Shown here: positions 34,618-47,526 of the stretch, in pieces
Layout of the letters: each line of letters begins with the position of its first letter
Numbering within the stretch: position 1 is the first letter of the stretch
DNA from: Tetrapyrgos nigripes
Taxonomy: Eukaryota > Basidiomycota > Agaricomycetes > Agaricales > Campanellaceae
Length of the DNA stretch: 64,000 bases
Assembly: GCA_013368315.1 (NCBI GenBank)
Contig: JAACJM010000001.1
Location: forward strand, 992,001 to 1,056,000
Direction of reading: 5' to 3'
Translations under genes and position numbers: made by a program
Notes under the pieces: model-generated
Databases searched by the model: none
What the model was told of the DNA's origin: nothing
Seen by the model: the letters and a program-made list of their open reading frames with translations, nothing else

Positions 34618-37216
34618 TCAGTATTTGCGTTTAGCAATATCCCTGATTTCATAGAGGTTTGAGCGATCAGGCTCGTCCGATGCGAGTTGTCTGGAAAGTA
34701 TGTCTCTCCAGCCCTTCATCTCCTCTGCGTGGCGAGCCTCTGCTGCCTTGCAGTTCTTGATGAAATCGTCATCGATGTCGAAGAAGACGGATGCCCTGGA
34801 TCCCCTGTCACTCCCAGCTTCTGAAGGTGTACGACAGTGGCTGCGAGAAGGACTAGGAGGTTCACCAAGGCTACCCGACATTGATGTAGACGTCCGACTA
34901 TGGACGCTGGTGTCCGGTGTTAACGTGGACAGAAGGTTGGCACGAATAGTGCCGCCCTTGGCTTCCCAACCATCGACATCTTCCTCATCATCTGCAAGAT
35001 TGGCAAACACATCCGGTTCGTCGTCTTCAGGTGGCAATGTCGATATCCAACACATTCGTCGGGGATCGAAAATCATATTTCCCACTATCCGTGCTCCTGA
35101 AGCGAAAGAACCGACCGGCGAGCCTATCGATGATCCAGTCAAATGCGTGATGAGAGCCGGGCGTGTGGATGTGACCACGGCATCAAAATCGCGTAGAACT
35201 TGTTCGTTGCCCTCCCAGCGCAAAGTTTGAGGATTCCATTTCATATCCCCGACAACTGGACAAAGCAAAATATTGGATGATGAATTGCAGCAATAGAAAC
35301 GGAATGACGGACCTTTGGGAGCAGCAGCACCTCCTGGGTTGCGAATCAAGACAGGTTTTTTCCTCACTTGAGGCGAGGTAACTTTCTTTTTCTTTGGGGA
35401 AAGTTTGCTCAAATTCTCTGATCGCGAAGTTCTTCTCAGCGAGCTTGCATTAGGTAACGATGAATCTGTGTAATTTTAAGTATGCATCATCAAGTGTAGC
35501 TAGGTGGCACTTACCAGAAGCACCAGAAATGTCTCTCCGCTTCTTTCTAATCGTGCCTCTGTCCGTCGGCTTTGGCGTGTATGTACCGCCAGGTATTCGA
35601 TTTCCATAACCCTTGGGTTGGACATGGAATCGGCTCTCCTGATCACGGTCTGTTGGGAGATCGTCAAAGCCATCAAGCTCTGTGCCATCGCCATATGTGC
35701 GAGCCCGTTTCGGTCTCTTCAATGTTCGAGGAGCCGATGGAGGCGGTGCGTGAGTCGAACGTGATGAATTATTGGAAAGATTAGATGGGGGTCTGGGTAA
35801 GGGGGAAGAGGTGCGTAACGCAGGGGATTGGGGTGAGGGGACTGGACTGGAAGTGCCAAACACAGAAGATAGAGTTGGTCTGGATTTTGTCCGTGACAAG
35901 ACAGTAGGCATGGTGAGGCGGAGGGCGGCGGGATTGGCAGAAGGAGTCGAGGGTCGAGTAGGGGGTACTCTGTAGCGCGTTGTTGCGCTCCGCTGATTTT
36001 TCGCCCGAGATGAGGCTGTGGGTTCCTCGTATCGTGCTTTGGATGGTCCGGCCGAAGACGATCCCGAGCCTGACGAGCTCGACTCCATCAGTGACGACAA
36101 AGAAGCTTTGCGGGTGAGTTTATGAGCGGGCATAGTTGGAGTTGGAGGCTTTAGTCCAGAATGGGACTTTTGGCCTCTGAGACCACTGGTCTTGGGAATG
36201 AGAAAAGATGAAGGAGATGAGGGAGTGGGAAAGATTTGAGAACGTGAGGAGTTTAAAGGGGGAGAAGGTGAAAGCCTAAGTTTCTGCAGCTGGCGGGCTG
36301 ACGAGATAGGAGGGTTGACGGGGGATTTGGCTCGTTCAGACCTGAGTCTGGATGGGGGCCGCAAGGCGGATGGTTTTGACTTGGAGAGACTTGAACGAGT
36401 ACGTTGAGACTTCTGCTGCTGAGCGCTGTGCAGAAGCCGGCTGGGGCTGAAATCCACATCCTCATCTATGACCAATCCCATCTCGAAATCATCTTCGGGG
36501 TCAGGACTAGCCACTTTAACCTGATCACCGACGGGGAGAGTGGTCTTCTTCATGTGAAGTATTTCCTTCAGTTTTCGACCACCAGAGTCGAAAATTCCGG
36601 ACGGTATGACGAGACCGTCCATAAGATCTTCTTCCTCGTCATCGTCGTCTGTCTCGGTGTCGGGAAGGGATACGGAGGATGTGGAGTTGGAACCTGGTGA
36701 GGCATCGGCGAAACCTAGGGTAGAATATGCATCTGAAGACTGCGATGAAGATGTCTGGTCTTTGTCTCCCCATTCAAGGGAGTTCTTTGAAGAACGGTGG
36801 TTGAGAGACAAAGGAGCAAGGGAGAGGCGGGTGAGGTCAGATGGCAGTGCAAAAGCATCTTCAAAGTCTTCTTCGATGGGAGGCTGGGTTGTAGCGGGAA
36901 TGGGCTTTGGGAGAACGGCGACCTTTATAGTCGAAGCGCCCTCGTCGTCTTCATCGGTGTCAGGAAGCTGCTGGACGTGGGGAGGGCGTATGGTAATCAT
37001 GCGGGAAGAGTCGTCTGGAAGATCATCGGAGACAATGGGTGGTCTGATGCTGGCGCTGCCTGTCTTTCCCAAATCCATCTCGAGATCCCAATCCTCGTCG
37101 TCTTCGTCGTCTTTATCGGTGGCGGAATGGAGGGGCTGGCCGTCGGGGATGTCGAAATCGGCGTCGGGCCACTCCTCTTGTGGAGCATTTGTTGAAGGGG
37201 CGGGAATTGTCGACAT
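34618..37216 (-). CDS. Byr4/Bfa1-like GTPase-activating-complex scaffold
   Basis: Three exons (introns 35466-35514 and 35256-35312), about 830 residues, start MSTIPAPSTNAPQEEWPDAD. The N-terminus WPDADFDIPDGQPL followed by an acidic DEDDEDWDLEMDLG block matches the start of Byr4 proteins. The middle is long, Ser/Pro-rich and disordered. Near the C-terminus are conserved blocks: GDMKWNPQTLRWEGNEQVLR, RIVGNMIFDPRRMCWIS, DEPDVFANLADDEED and FIKNCKAAEARHAEEMKGWR. In fission yeast Byr4 with Cdc16 forms the two-part GAP for the Spg1 GTPase at the spindle pole, holding septation and mitotic exit in check. The 57-bp intron at 35256-35312 is stop-free and frame-neutral. A longer frame starting at 37303 adds a non-conserved leader. 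Confidence 0.87.
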
Positions 37217-37424
37217 GATTAGCAGAAAATGTAGGATATGAGCTGGCGAGCCAGCCTCGGAGAATTTAAAGCGGAATGCTGAAAAAAAGATGGACGGATT
37301 CAAAGGCGGCCTCGTGTAGTAAACGGAGTGGGAGACGCTATAGCTGCATTACATAAGTTGAGTCGGCCAAGTACTTGTCACACAATGGTCACACTTCTCC
37401 TATTGTAGTAGTTTAGTACGGTAT

Positions 37425-40400
37425 TTAGTACGGTTTCAGCCGCTTCAGCTCGCGCGCATTATACTCGATCTCGTCAAGCTCAGAATGCTCTGGTCCGTCC
37501 TCTGCCACTACTTCTTTCCACTGCCCCACTGCTTCATCTAGCCCTTTCCTCATCCGGATGCTCCTTTCCGCCATCACATCCCCAATATCGTTCAGTTCGC
37601 TTGCAGTAAATACACTACGCAGCGCTCCGAATGCCATTAGATAGAGTCCTGATACGAGTCAGATGAATGTAATTAAGCAGAGAATGAAAAATACCTTTTG
37701 ACAGCGGACATTCGCCAATGGCACGCTGCAGCAATCGTTTGGCTATATCTAACCGACGTGCCCGCACTTCAAACTCTATGCAAATCCTCCACAAAATAGG
37801 ACTGCCTCGAGTGCTACAGTAATGGTCAAAGCTTTGAAACAACTGGCCAACAAAATACTCACCGTTCGCTTTCCATGGCACGTTCCAATCCACTCCGTGT
37901 CCTTTCAATCTCCTCTTCCCACCGTCCACCTTCCCATCTTGCTATCCACACATCCTGTACTCTTCTCGCAACGTCCTTTATTTCCTCGTTCTTCTCGCTC
38001 AACATTCCACGCACTCTTCCCCATACTCCTAATCCCTTTTCGCATTCCAAGACAAGGGCAATGATGATCGAGTTACTTCCATAATGCCCAATTGCCTCAT
38101 GTACCCGGTCTCGCAAGATCGAAGGCGGTAAAGGATTCTTCAGCACAGTCCCGTATCGGTATAGAAACAGCAACAAAGCCACAGTCATACTCTCATGAGC
38201 AACTGACCCAGGCTTCAAAAACCCCAACTCCTCGTCAAACACAGCCACTGCCGAGCTGATGTCGTTGGTCAGGAGATCCAAAAGAGCAATGAGCTTTATC
38301 CACGATTCCCTGTCTTTCCAAGGTTGCTCTTCCCGAACAGCATCCTGTATTGTTCGCTTTGCTCGCAGGATAGACACCCCAGCTCGACCTTCAGTCTTTG
38401 TAGCTGCCATGATCACTGACAAAGCTCTTTCAGTACTTCCGGACAACCATTCCATTTCTGCCCATTCCCACCACAAACGAGACTCGCCAGGACGGACGGA
38501 AAGCGAAGAGGATGCGATAAGAACCGTCTGATACACTTTGCGAGCATCATCCTCTCTACCTCGCATCCGCTCCAACTGCCCATGAGCAGCCCAATGTGGC
38601 AGAGAATCACGGGCATCCGAGAGAAATGAGCGCGAGAGCTTCAGTGCACTGTTATATTATCAGTTCGGTGAACTATCACGTAGACAACAGAGAGCTTGCC
38701 TTTTCACATTGGTAGCAGCTGCAAACGCCAAAGCCAAAATATCCCATTCCCAGTCATCTGAGCCTAACCTCAGCTGTGAAAACACTCTGGAAATGAATTC
38801 ATGGTCCAGATCCTTCACGTCGGCCCTCGACCATAAACCTGTGGATCCGAAAAGAGGATCCAGCGGTTCAATCACGCCCCAGGACCAATTCTTGACCGGA
38901 CCAAAACTGTTGGCGTAGTGCTTCTGACGTCCTACCAATACGCCTGCAACTGAATCGACACCTGAAGCCCTCTTTTCCTCCGCAGAAGGAAAGATGGAAT
39001 CGATGAAACTTGGACTGCTGACATATGTGGAGTTCCATCTGTCGTCCCAGCTGCCATCATGTGAAACGAGAAGCGTAGAGGTACCAGTTACAGGCAGGCC
39101 AAGAACGGCCAACCACGCCAGACGAAAGATATCTTTCGCACGTTGGCTTCGTAAACTGAGTAATATGTTTCTTATATCGGCAAATAGAACTGTGGAATAT
39201 GGATCCAAGTCGCTAGAATCATCCATGGATCGTGTAGGAAGACGAAGAGTTTGATCGGCTGAAAACTCTTCAAGAGCCCAGGCTTCGTATGGATCTAGAT
39301 TTTCGTCATGCGCACGTCTGAGTTGTGTAGAAGTAGAAGCCACCATGTTTTGATCTTGCTGACTTGAGATCCAGTTAGCCCAACCTTTGGAGCCTGGCTC
39401 TCCGACTCGGGGAGATTCGGATTCCCAGAATTCCTCGAACGAGTCCAAGCAGTTCTCAAAGGGTAATCCATAGGAGGACCGGTGCATCTCAAAGAGCCTA
39501 AGACATTCAAAGAATGAGAATTTTTTCCAGAGCGGTGGAACGCCTACTCACAATTCTGCCTGTGCCTGGAACATGGCAGTTGCTCGTTCCGGATAACCTA
39601 AAGAGCGACATGATCAAGAAGTCGAAGAGATAACAAATGAGGTATACACTGACCAGCTTGTTGGCAGGCGACTGCAACTCGCCAGAATACCCGCACTTTT
39701 CCCACCTCCTCTTCTTCAGAAGAGCCCAATGAGCGTAGAATGCGCTCTGCGGCATCGAATACACCATCAATACCATCCTTCCTAATAGAAATTTGCCATT
39801 CTAACCACTCGACCCAAATATCAACATCTTCAAGTTTCAACGCATTCTCCCATTCACTTCTCAGTTTATCATTGTCCCAAACCACGGCCCCTGCTCTAAG
39901 GTATTTGAGTTGTAGTCGCTTGGACGTCGCATTACAAGGATCGGCACTCATGGCTCGAGCAAGCAATGAGAGGGTAATTTCAGAGCGAGCTCTCGTTGCG
40001 TTCTTGGTCGTAATGTCAACAGTGGACAGAGTGCGAGACAAAAGACGTAGCCAAGTGTCAACAGACGTTGGATCCGAGGAGAGCTGCTGTTCTAAAGATT
40101 TGAGCGCCTCTTGCTCAGAGGTCAGGACATAATCATCGGATTCCTCGTCTGAGCTTTCGGGGGTTCCGCGATCTGACTTTAAGGAAGCATCAGAATCGGA
40201 ATGGTCGTCCTCTCTAGTGATTGAACGGTAATCCTGGGCTTTGGAGCCCTCACGAGAAGCTATACGTATGTAACCGTCCACCTCCTGATATCTTGTTTCA
40301 CTTCCGCGTATGCGTCTGGTCGATGTATTGAAGAGGAGTCGTCGAGCCTCTTTACTGGCCAAGTCCGTAACCTGACAGACGTTAGTGCGACATACCTTGG

Positions 40401-40872
40401 AAAAATGTAGTTCATATTGCGCACCTCTTTCCTGTGACCCTTCCCTACTTGGATTCCTTTATCGCTTCTGTAAAATATTGACCATTCAGGAGAAAGTCCA
40501 AGTATTTTCTTGCTGTCTTTGCCATCATTAAGGATTAGACGCGCGTAATTGGCAGGTAAACGCACATTTATCGCTATATCTCGGAATGTCTCCTTTGTGA
40601 AGACGCCCATACTGAACGTTCAATGGATCCCCTTTGCGATCTGAAAAGAAGATGCGTTGGTTAGAGTAAGCGTCTTCCTCAAAGCGCTGCTCGACGCGGT
40701 CATGTTTTCGCTCCTTCCGTTCCTTCTCCTTGTGCTTGGATTTGCTGTGTTTGGAATCATGTCGGTGCTTTTTGCTCTCCTTTTCGCGCCGAGGCTCGCT
40801 AGGACCTGGTTCAGCTAGGTCGGGAAAGGAATCGAATGAGGGAGGAAAGGACGAAAAGGAGGGAGTGGTCAT
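37425..40872 (-). CDS. NRDE2-family nuclear RNA regulator
   Basis: Multi-exon gene of roughly 1,000 residues, start MTTPSFSSFPPSFDSFPDLA at 40872. The N-terminus has a very basic block (KKHRHDSKHSKSKHKEKERK). The NRDE2 signature follows: LSPEWSIFYRSDKGIQVGKG, then ASKEARRLLFNTSTRRIRGS, SLEQQLSSDPTSVDTWLRLL and MSADPCNATSKRLQLKYLRA. After that come HAT/TPR-like helical repeats up to the end at 37425. NRDE2 binds the exosome helicase Mtr4/Mtl1 and acts in nuclear RNA turnover, splicing fidelity and, in some species, RNAi-dependent silencing. The start is only 44 bp from the divergent NIP7 start. No frame breaks seen in the exons checked. Confidence 0.85.
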
Positions 40873-40916
40873 AGATGTTGCAATTACGTACAAGACACAC
40901 TCTACTTTTTACTGCC
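40873..40916. promoter_or_regulatory. Short divergent promoter, NRDE2 / NIP7
   Basis: 44 bp between start codons, with no TATA box. Core promoter elements must overlap transcribed or coding sequence. Confidence 0.45.
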
Positions 40917-41730
40917 ATGCGACCTCTCACTGAAGACGAATCCAAAGCTCTCTTCACAAAACTAGCAAACTATATCGTCTGTATCTACCTCTCGATCTCT
41001 TCTACTTACTTACCCTTTTTTTTTGCTTTCAGGGAAAAAATCTGATACATCTCATTGATAGACCCGACGAACCGTTTTGCTTCAGACTACACAAAGACAG
41101 GGTCTTTTATGTTTCCGAATCCTCCATGCGTCTGGGCTCATCGGTAGCACGTCCTAATCTTGTGAGCTTGGGAACCTGTTTTGGGAAATTCAGCAAAAGT
41201 GGCAAGTTCAAGCTCCATGTAACCGCATTGGACTATCTGGCGCAATACGCAAAGTACAAGGTGCGTGCTTTTTCAAATTTACTGTGTCCTTTCTGATTTA
41301 TCGACTGGTATTCCAGGTTTGGATAAAGCCAAATGGCGAAATGCCTTTCTTGTATGGCAATCATGTCGTGAAGGCACATTTAGGTCGTATAACAGAAGAT
41401 ACGCCGGAACATCAAGGAGTCGTAGTATATAGCATGAATGATGTGCCTTTGGTGCGTTCTCATTCCTGTTTTTAGGATACTTTTTCTTACTCATCTACTT
41501 CTCAGGGATTCGGTGTCACAGCTAGGTCAACGGTCGACACACGGAAACTAGACCCCACATCTATAATAGTTTTTCATCAAGCGTAAGCTAATCCTTGCAA
41601 ATCATTCAAGAGGTTTTCTCATTGTACCATCACAGCGATGTCGGGGAGTATCTTCGAGACGAAGTGAGTTTGAGTTTGAGTTTTTGTCTTTTACTGATGT
41701 CCATATGTCTTTCAGGACACACTCATCTAA
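40917..41730 (+). CDS. NIP7: 60S ribosome biogenesis protein Nip7
   Basis: Six-exon gene, start [20 protein letters not shown] at 40917, stop at 41728-41730. Spliced blocks: [60 protein letters not shown], then the C-terminal PUA domain [40 protein letters not shown] and [19 protein letters not shown]. About 180 residues, the family size. Nip7 binds pre-rRNA and is needed for 27S processing and 60S assembly in the nucleolus. All phases agree. The last exon is only 15 nt including the stop (DTLI and the stop codon). Confidence 0.93.
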
Positions 41731-42064
41731 TCTTCTGAGGACTGAGGCACGAATCAAAATTATTGTATTCACTCTCCCGGTTCCGAAGTGCTCAGCCGTG
41801 GTAGATATTTGCTAGATTTTACTTTGGTGTATGTGGGGTATTTCCTGGTATTTCAATGAACACTTGTCTGTCCCGGTTTTGCTCTACTATGGACTCTCGG
41901 GTATACAAAACCTTGAGACAAAACTGAGACTCTTTTACTATGAACTCTCAGGTATGTATGTCAATGTGTGATGTTCACATATGATTTAGTTCGTACAGAG
42001 TTGACAATTTTTCACTATATCACAAACATGCAATGAGATTTTCCGCTGATTATCGTCTTCCTTT
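41731..42064. other. Convergent intergenic region NIP7 / nitrilase with imperfect direct repeat
   Basis: 334 bp of AT-rich 3' flank. Two near copies of a 23-bp unit (consensus like TTACTATGAACTCTCAGGTAT) lie at 41882-41904 and 41932-41955. No gene seen. Confidence 0.4.
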
Positions 42065-43703
42065 CTACTCCTTTCCCTGGGCACCGTTTTCTGGAAGGTT
42101 GGCCTTGTACGAAAAACTGTTCGCTGCATTGGGAACCTCGTTCTGCTTGACGACGTCAGCTTCCGCCTCTTCTTTGCCTGGGTAACGAGCTGGAGCCCAA
42201 TTCTTTCCGTTGACTACAGTATGCAGCAGATCAAACCTGGAGTAATTGCCTGTTCCCAGCCGTTAGCACACCTCTTCCACCATTAAAAAAAAAAATTCTT
42301 GCCCATGGTATCCGCAACCAGCTTTACTTCTGATATCTTGTCCAAAGAGATCTCCGCATACAGAACGGCTTCTGTGCCGGGGTCGACCGGGGGGGCCAAT
42401 GTAGATCCATCCGGACCATAAATCTAGTGAGAAGCTTCAGTAAGAAGGCGGGTCAGAACACAAAACTTCAACCCACCGTGCTAAACCCTCCTCCCGGGAA
42501 TTGGAACCATGGGAAACCCTTCATCTTCATTTTCTCCGCGCCCTCTTCGCTGACAACATGGCAGCAAACGAGCCCAAAGCAACCACCTTCCATCGAGACC
42601 AACTGTGTCATACGACTAGATGCTTCTCCACTGACAATGTAGGGAGAGTTGCCTAGGTGAGGGGGAAACCTGGATGAGTGTTGGTCAACAGACGGTTTGT
42701 ATGAGGCTATCATAAAATCTTACGCTGGCCACCAACCACCTACGAAAATTTGAGGGTGTTGGGCGTAGAAGTGTGTTTTCAACCAAGGCTATGGATTCAC
42801 TGTGAGTGTACAATATAGGCTTGAAATGAGTGTGACGAACTTGTATATGTTCCTGATCAGTGACACTAGTCAGTCATGAACAGAGAAGAATCTGCATCCA
42901 AAGACTAACCCAGCAGTTCAGCGAGCCCAACCTTCCGTACGGTGTCTGGACGACGTTGTAAATAGACTGGGCTTTATCATCACCTCACAACAATCAGTAA
43001 GTTTGCAACTGAATTTGTGTGGACTTACCACTTCCGTCACCGAAAACGGTCTTTTCGTAATGAGTAGGCTAATAGGAAAGATTATTAAGTGACTGAGAAT
43101 TAACCTTGCAGGCGGCACATTGACCTTGATCTTTCTGCGATGGTTGAGGATCGTACCATCTTGGCCGATGGTAACCTGAGCAATGTACAGAGAGGCTCCG
43201 TCTACCAAAATGAATTGGAGTTCGAGGGAAAAAAATATCCTGGCTCACCTCTCTCAGCGAAACCAAGAACAATGTTGACGTCGGCCTCTTTAACGGCTTC
43301 ACAAATGCGCTCCATTTCAGGAGAGTGCAAGGCCATGGAATTCGCCTGGTACTGTTTCAACACTGGTGCCGCTTCGACAAACGTGTTGGACCAGGGCGTC
43401 CATGGGTAGCCTAGGAAGGAATCAGTCAAAGATGTAGTCTCACAGATGAAGAAATATGATAGAAACCTGGGATAAAGACTTCGGGGAAGCCAATGATCTT
43501 AGCTCCTTCGGCAGCAGCCTCGCGAATGATACGAATAGTCTTCTCGACGCCTCCTTGGAGGTCAAGCCAGACCCTGCAACGTAAGGGCAGTCAGGAAAGG
43601 CGATGGATATCGAGAGAAGGTAGCGAGCGTACGGTTCAGCCTGGACGGCCGCAACCTTGAATTTGCGACTGTCTGAGCTAGAAGGAGAGAGGGTGATAGG
43701 CAT
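42065..43703 (-). CDS. Nitrilase (branch 1 carbon-nitrogen hydrolase)
   Basis: Multi-exon gene, start [20 protein letters not shown] at 43703, stop 42065-42067. The catalytic triad is visible: Glu in [18 protein letters not shown], Lys in [20 protein letters not shown] and Cys in [15 protein letters not shown]. Other blocks are [20 protein letters not shown] and [20 protein letters not shown]. These fit fungal nitrilases that turn nitriles into acids plus ammonia; arylacetonitrilase or aliphatic substrates are possible and cannot be separated here. The C-terminal tail ([16 protein letters not shown]) is polar. A TATA box (TATAAATA) sits about 50 bp upstream of the start. The gene faces NIP7 convergently and Sec39 divergently. 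Confidence 0.88.
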
Positions 43704-44137
43704 TGTAGTTTGAAGATTGTTCTGAGGATGTCAGGTCGAACACCAGCGTATTTATAGGCCAAGAAGCCAGTGTTTTGGCACCCTACTTCTCGTATTTCCA
43801 TGGATGAAGTAGTGTTATTTCTGGGCGTGGGTGCAGTGCTGACTTACATCGGGTCAATTCGTGAGGACCTAGAACTGAGAAGTGGACCACAAACATCAAA
43901 GACCCGTCGGAAATGCCGCCAAGCCGGAAGTAGAAGCAGGATGGACAATACATGGAGAATTTCGGAAGCCTCGTCTCATACAAAAGCATTTACCTGCTTC
44001 CGTGGATAGGCAGTCATGAAAGTGAAAGTATTAGAAATCAGAGAAGCTTCGAAGAGCCACTTTTATTGTCGTGGTCAAGTCGTGGTGGAGGAGTAACAAT
44101 ACATCATCATGCACATGTCATTTGACACGCGACTAAA
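43704..44137. promoter_or_regulatory. Divergent intergenic region, nitrilase / Sec39
   Basis: 434 bp holding both promoters. A 79-codon plus-strand frame (43770-44009) shows no recognisable domain and is probably chance. Only the nitrilase TATA box is clear. Confidence 0.4.
43749..43758 (-). promoter_or_regulatory. TATA box of the nitrilase gene
   Basis: Minus-strand CCTATAAATAC, about 46-55 bp upstream of the ATG at 43703. It suggests an inducible promoter. Confidence 0.6.
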
Positions 44138-47100
44138 ATGGCTTCTTCCTCAAACTATGCACGTTGGATCGACCTTGCCGGCAACGAACTCTCCGTTGAC
44201 AGTGTAGAGGAAATCCTATCCCATATACCTGACGACTTTTGGGTAGCAGCAGCGTGCTACGACAGACTAGTGGACGACGTTAACGTCCAGCGAACACTCC
44301 TACAGGTCGGCCTAACACGTACTCAACCTGTCTTCGACCGCGTCAATCACCTCTTTCCCGACACCAATGCCAATGTCAACGACACTCATGCCCTGACCGA
44401 GCACTTTGAAAGCAATATTACCGACGCACAGTTGTGCTACATTCGTTCAGTCCTTCTCAAACGTATGGACCGCTTGAATACATTTGTGGAACTATGCAAG
44501 GAAGCACCGGAGTATTTGCAAAGGGAATCAGGGATGGATGAGGAAGACGCAGAATGGGAGGACGATCCTTGGGCCGAAGAACCATCCGCGAAACCTCCAG
44601 CAAAACCACCTTTTTCGCTCTCAGAATTTCTGACTGCGGATCTCCTACATTCTGCATATCAATTGGCGTTTGAGAGATGGTTTGGAGCTCTTCGGGTGTT
44701 GTTTGACCGACATGGCAAATATCTTTGGCCATTTAGGTTTGCAATCCTCGACCAAATCCCAGACTATGCTCCACCGTCGGACTATCATCCTCTTCTCCCA
44801 TCCTGTAATACCCTGACAAATATGGAGCAATCGCCTACTTGGAACGAATGGAGGCTTGAACCTGACTGGTCCGAGTCGTCCATGGTCACCTCGGCTCTCG
44901 AGTCTTGTCGCGACTCTTGGGATCTAAGCATCTTTCAAGAGGCAGAGATACCAGAGCCTCCGTTCCACGTTGATCCTCTCACCGGAGAGCAGCTGTCTGC
45001 TTGGTATCAAACTCGGGTTGATGCCATCGTCTCTTCCACAGGCATGATAGACACAGTCTTAACAATGGTTCAGCATGGGGCCTCACATGGAGTACCTTTA
45101 CTCGACGAATTAGGGGAAGACTTGAGCCTTCTTTCTAGACTGGTTTATGATACGCCTCGCAACAGTGACGCCCCTGATGAAGACTGGACGCTCGCTAGAT
45201 GGCGTGTCATGGATCCACCGGCGATAGTTCGTGCATACCTTAGTCGGTCCTCCCCTACTACTTTACCAAGAGATATTTCTCGGCTGGTGATGCCATATCT
45301 CTTTGTTCTGGAGTCACGAGCAGAACGTGCTGGAAATCCGGATCCCTCCCTCGCCCAGAGACTGTTGCACGAGTACATATTGGGAGCTCCATTGGAGATG
45401 GCAGCGGCTGTCTTTGAAGCTTCGAAACCCACTCTCCCCCCTGCTCAAAGATTGATCAAAGATGATGAGGTCGTCGTTCGTCTGGCTCTTTCATGCCTTT
45501 ACGGAAGTAACAGTCTGAATGAATGGTCTACGATGAGTCGGATCTTTGAGTGTCTTCCAGCTTGGGACATTCCTAGAGCTGATTCTGAAGAGGACGCTGC
45601 AGATACCACTGTCGCATCATTGGGCGCATACGTCACTCCCTCCACAGCCCGTCCCACCTGCACCCCCTCCGACTTGTTAATCTTTTTCAGCCCTCTGCCT
45701 CTTTCCTCACTATCCCGAGCTCTTGATATCCTCGATGTACACTTGGAGTCTGGAGAAATACTTTCCAGATGGAGTGTTCCGGCACCACTTCATTGGTTCC
45801 TACAAAGCAGCAACGACGCCGCTGAGCAGCGTGCTTGGGCTAACAGGATGTCTAGGAGAGCAGGAGGTGCTGAAGATCAGCTGAACGCACTCGAAGACTG
45901 GGAGTGGTTGCTCGAAGACATGCTCAAGCTGAATGGAAGAGGAGATAACAAGATTGCAGGGGCATTTGGCTTGCTCTCCCGCGATGAGGTATTGCGAATA
46001 TATTTCAGTGGACTGTTGAGTACTGGCAGTGCGTCTTCCGGTTTATCTTTCTCTATCTCTGTATCCTCATTACCATTACAGAGTTTGACATTGCGAAGAC
46101 GCTCTTACACTCCCGCAAGACTCAGCTAGTACTAGACACAGAAATCATCGAAGATATATGTCTCTCTAGTTCCAGGGAGTTTTACGACAACGCCAATTCT
46201 GGGAATTACAATTTCGGGGATATGAAGCTTGCTTACGAATGGTATGAATACTCTCCTGTTGGGGTTTCTCGGCTCATCTTAGTTTCTAGTCTGGACGTCC
46301 CTATCCCATCCGATCGCATCCAGAAGGAGAAGGAATTCATTGAAGCCACCTCTCGGTTGTCCTCTTTCAATGTCATGTCTCGACCAGGGATTCCGATTTC
46401 TCCCATTGAAATCCGACTTACAAAGGACCGCTTGTCCTTGATCTCCCGAGTACTATCAAGCAACAGTGATGCTTACAAGCACACAGAAGTCATTCTAGAC
46501 CTTGTCCACAAGCTGGGTTTCCGGAATGACATCGTCGCCGAAGTCAAGGCTCTGGCAATGCTTGCTGACTCTGCGCTCCAAGCGGAAGATTTCACTAGAG
46601 CGTACGACACGTGTAGACGCATGACTGACACGGTGCTCAGTCTGCGAATGTCTGACATGGGAAGCGACAATCCTCAAGTAGCCGAAGCTAGCGAAGTATG
46701 CTGGGTCGCTTGCTTCCAACTGGGTCGCCAGTCCGAGTTTGATGTCACGAATCAAAAACTATCCCTTTTGGGGCGTGCCATTGAAATATGTCCTCCAGAT
46801 AGGTTGAACGATGTTTTGACTGCTTGGCGCAGGTTGGAGAAGGAGGATATTCAAGCTCGGGAAGAAAGACTTCACGATCGCCGTAATGGCGCCGTGGAAA
46901 CTGACCACCAGAAACACGCAAAACGTCTTCCGGAAACTGCAGCTGATTCGCTGCAAGCACGCCTTAGAAATTTCCATATGCCATCTCCCCCGTTGCTCAG
47001 TACCCCAGACGCTGCGGCTCTTGCGAGCAAGACTTTCCGATCTGTGACCGCCAACTTCCCTTTTTCCGTGGGCAGTCACCGTGGCAGATCTCAATTATCA

Positions 47101-47223
47101 CAGCAAGGGGAAGACCAATCGAGTGTCAGCAGTCGAGGAGCTGAAGAGGATGTCTCTGCTCAGGCATCAAGGGTGTTCTCTAAAGGGATAGGATGGCTTA
47201 TAGGGGCAGATGAAAACCTGTGA
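44138..47223 (+). CDS. Sec39-domain protein (Dsl1/NRZ tether subunit)
   Basis: Three exons; the first intron follows LLSTG near 46030 and the second splits a Cys codon near 46240. About 990 residues, start MASSSNYARWIDLAGNELSV. The protein is almost all helical, with conserved Sec39 features in the second half: LNALEDWEWLLEDMLKLNGR, FDIAKTLLHSRKTQLVLDTE, IIEDICLSSSREFYDNANSG and EFIEATSRLSSFNVMSRPGI. The end is polar (GIGWLIGADENL). Sec39 is part of the ER-resident Dsl1 tether that captures COPI vesicles coming back from the Golgi. A fairly acidic loop (DEEDAEWEDDPWAEEP) lies near residue 140. No frame breaks seen. Confidence 0.8.
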
Positions 47224-47526
47224 TAACTGGACTCGGTTCCAATGTATGCTACTGTAGCTACAAAACCAAATACGAATAGGACAACCGCGATGGGCACATA
47301 AAAGACAGACATGTTCTCCAGAAATGATAAGGAAAGTAAAAGGATATCGATGAGAGGTTACATCAGAAAAGACTAGTAAGAGTATACAACTGAGATACCG
47401 ATACTTAACAATAATTAATGAAAGCTTATACAACTAGAAGGAAAGGAGCGACTGTTCACATTAAGGATTGAAAGGAATTTCTGCTCGACCACAGAATCCA
47501 CGCAGTGAGAAAAATTGGAGGGCTCT
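47224..47526. other. Convergent 3' intergenic region
   Basis: 303 bp between the Sec39 stop and the stop of the unrecognised serine-rich gene. AT-rich, no coding signal or repeat noted. Confidence 0.4.

Noticed and set aside
36606..37241. 211-codon plus-strand frame, very Ser-rich
   Set aside because: It is the reverse complement of the Asp/Glu-rich start of Byr4; GAT/GAC and TCC/GAA codons read backwards give poly-Ser.
43770..44009. Small plus-strand gene in the nitrilase/Sec39 intergenic region
   Set aside because: The hydrophobic start is short, with no conserved pattern; more likely promoter DNA.
44457..45432. Minus-strand frames of 91, 61 and 95 codons opposite Sec39
   Set aside because: Antisense shadows of a well-supported coding frame.
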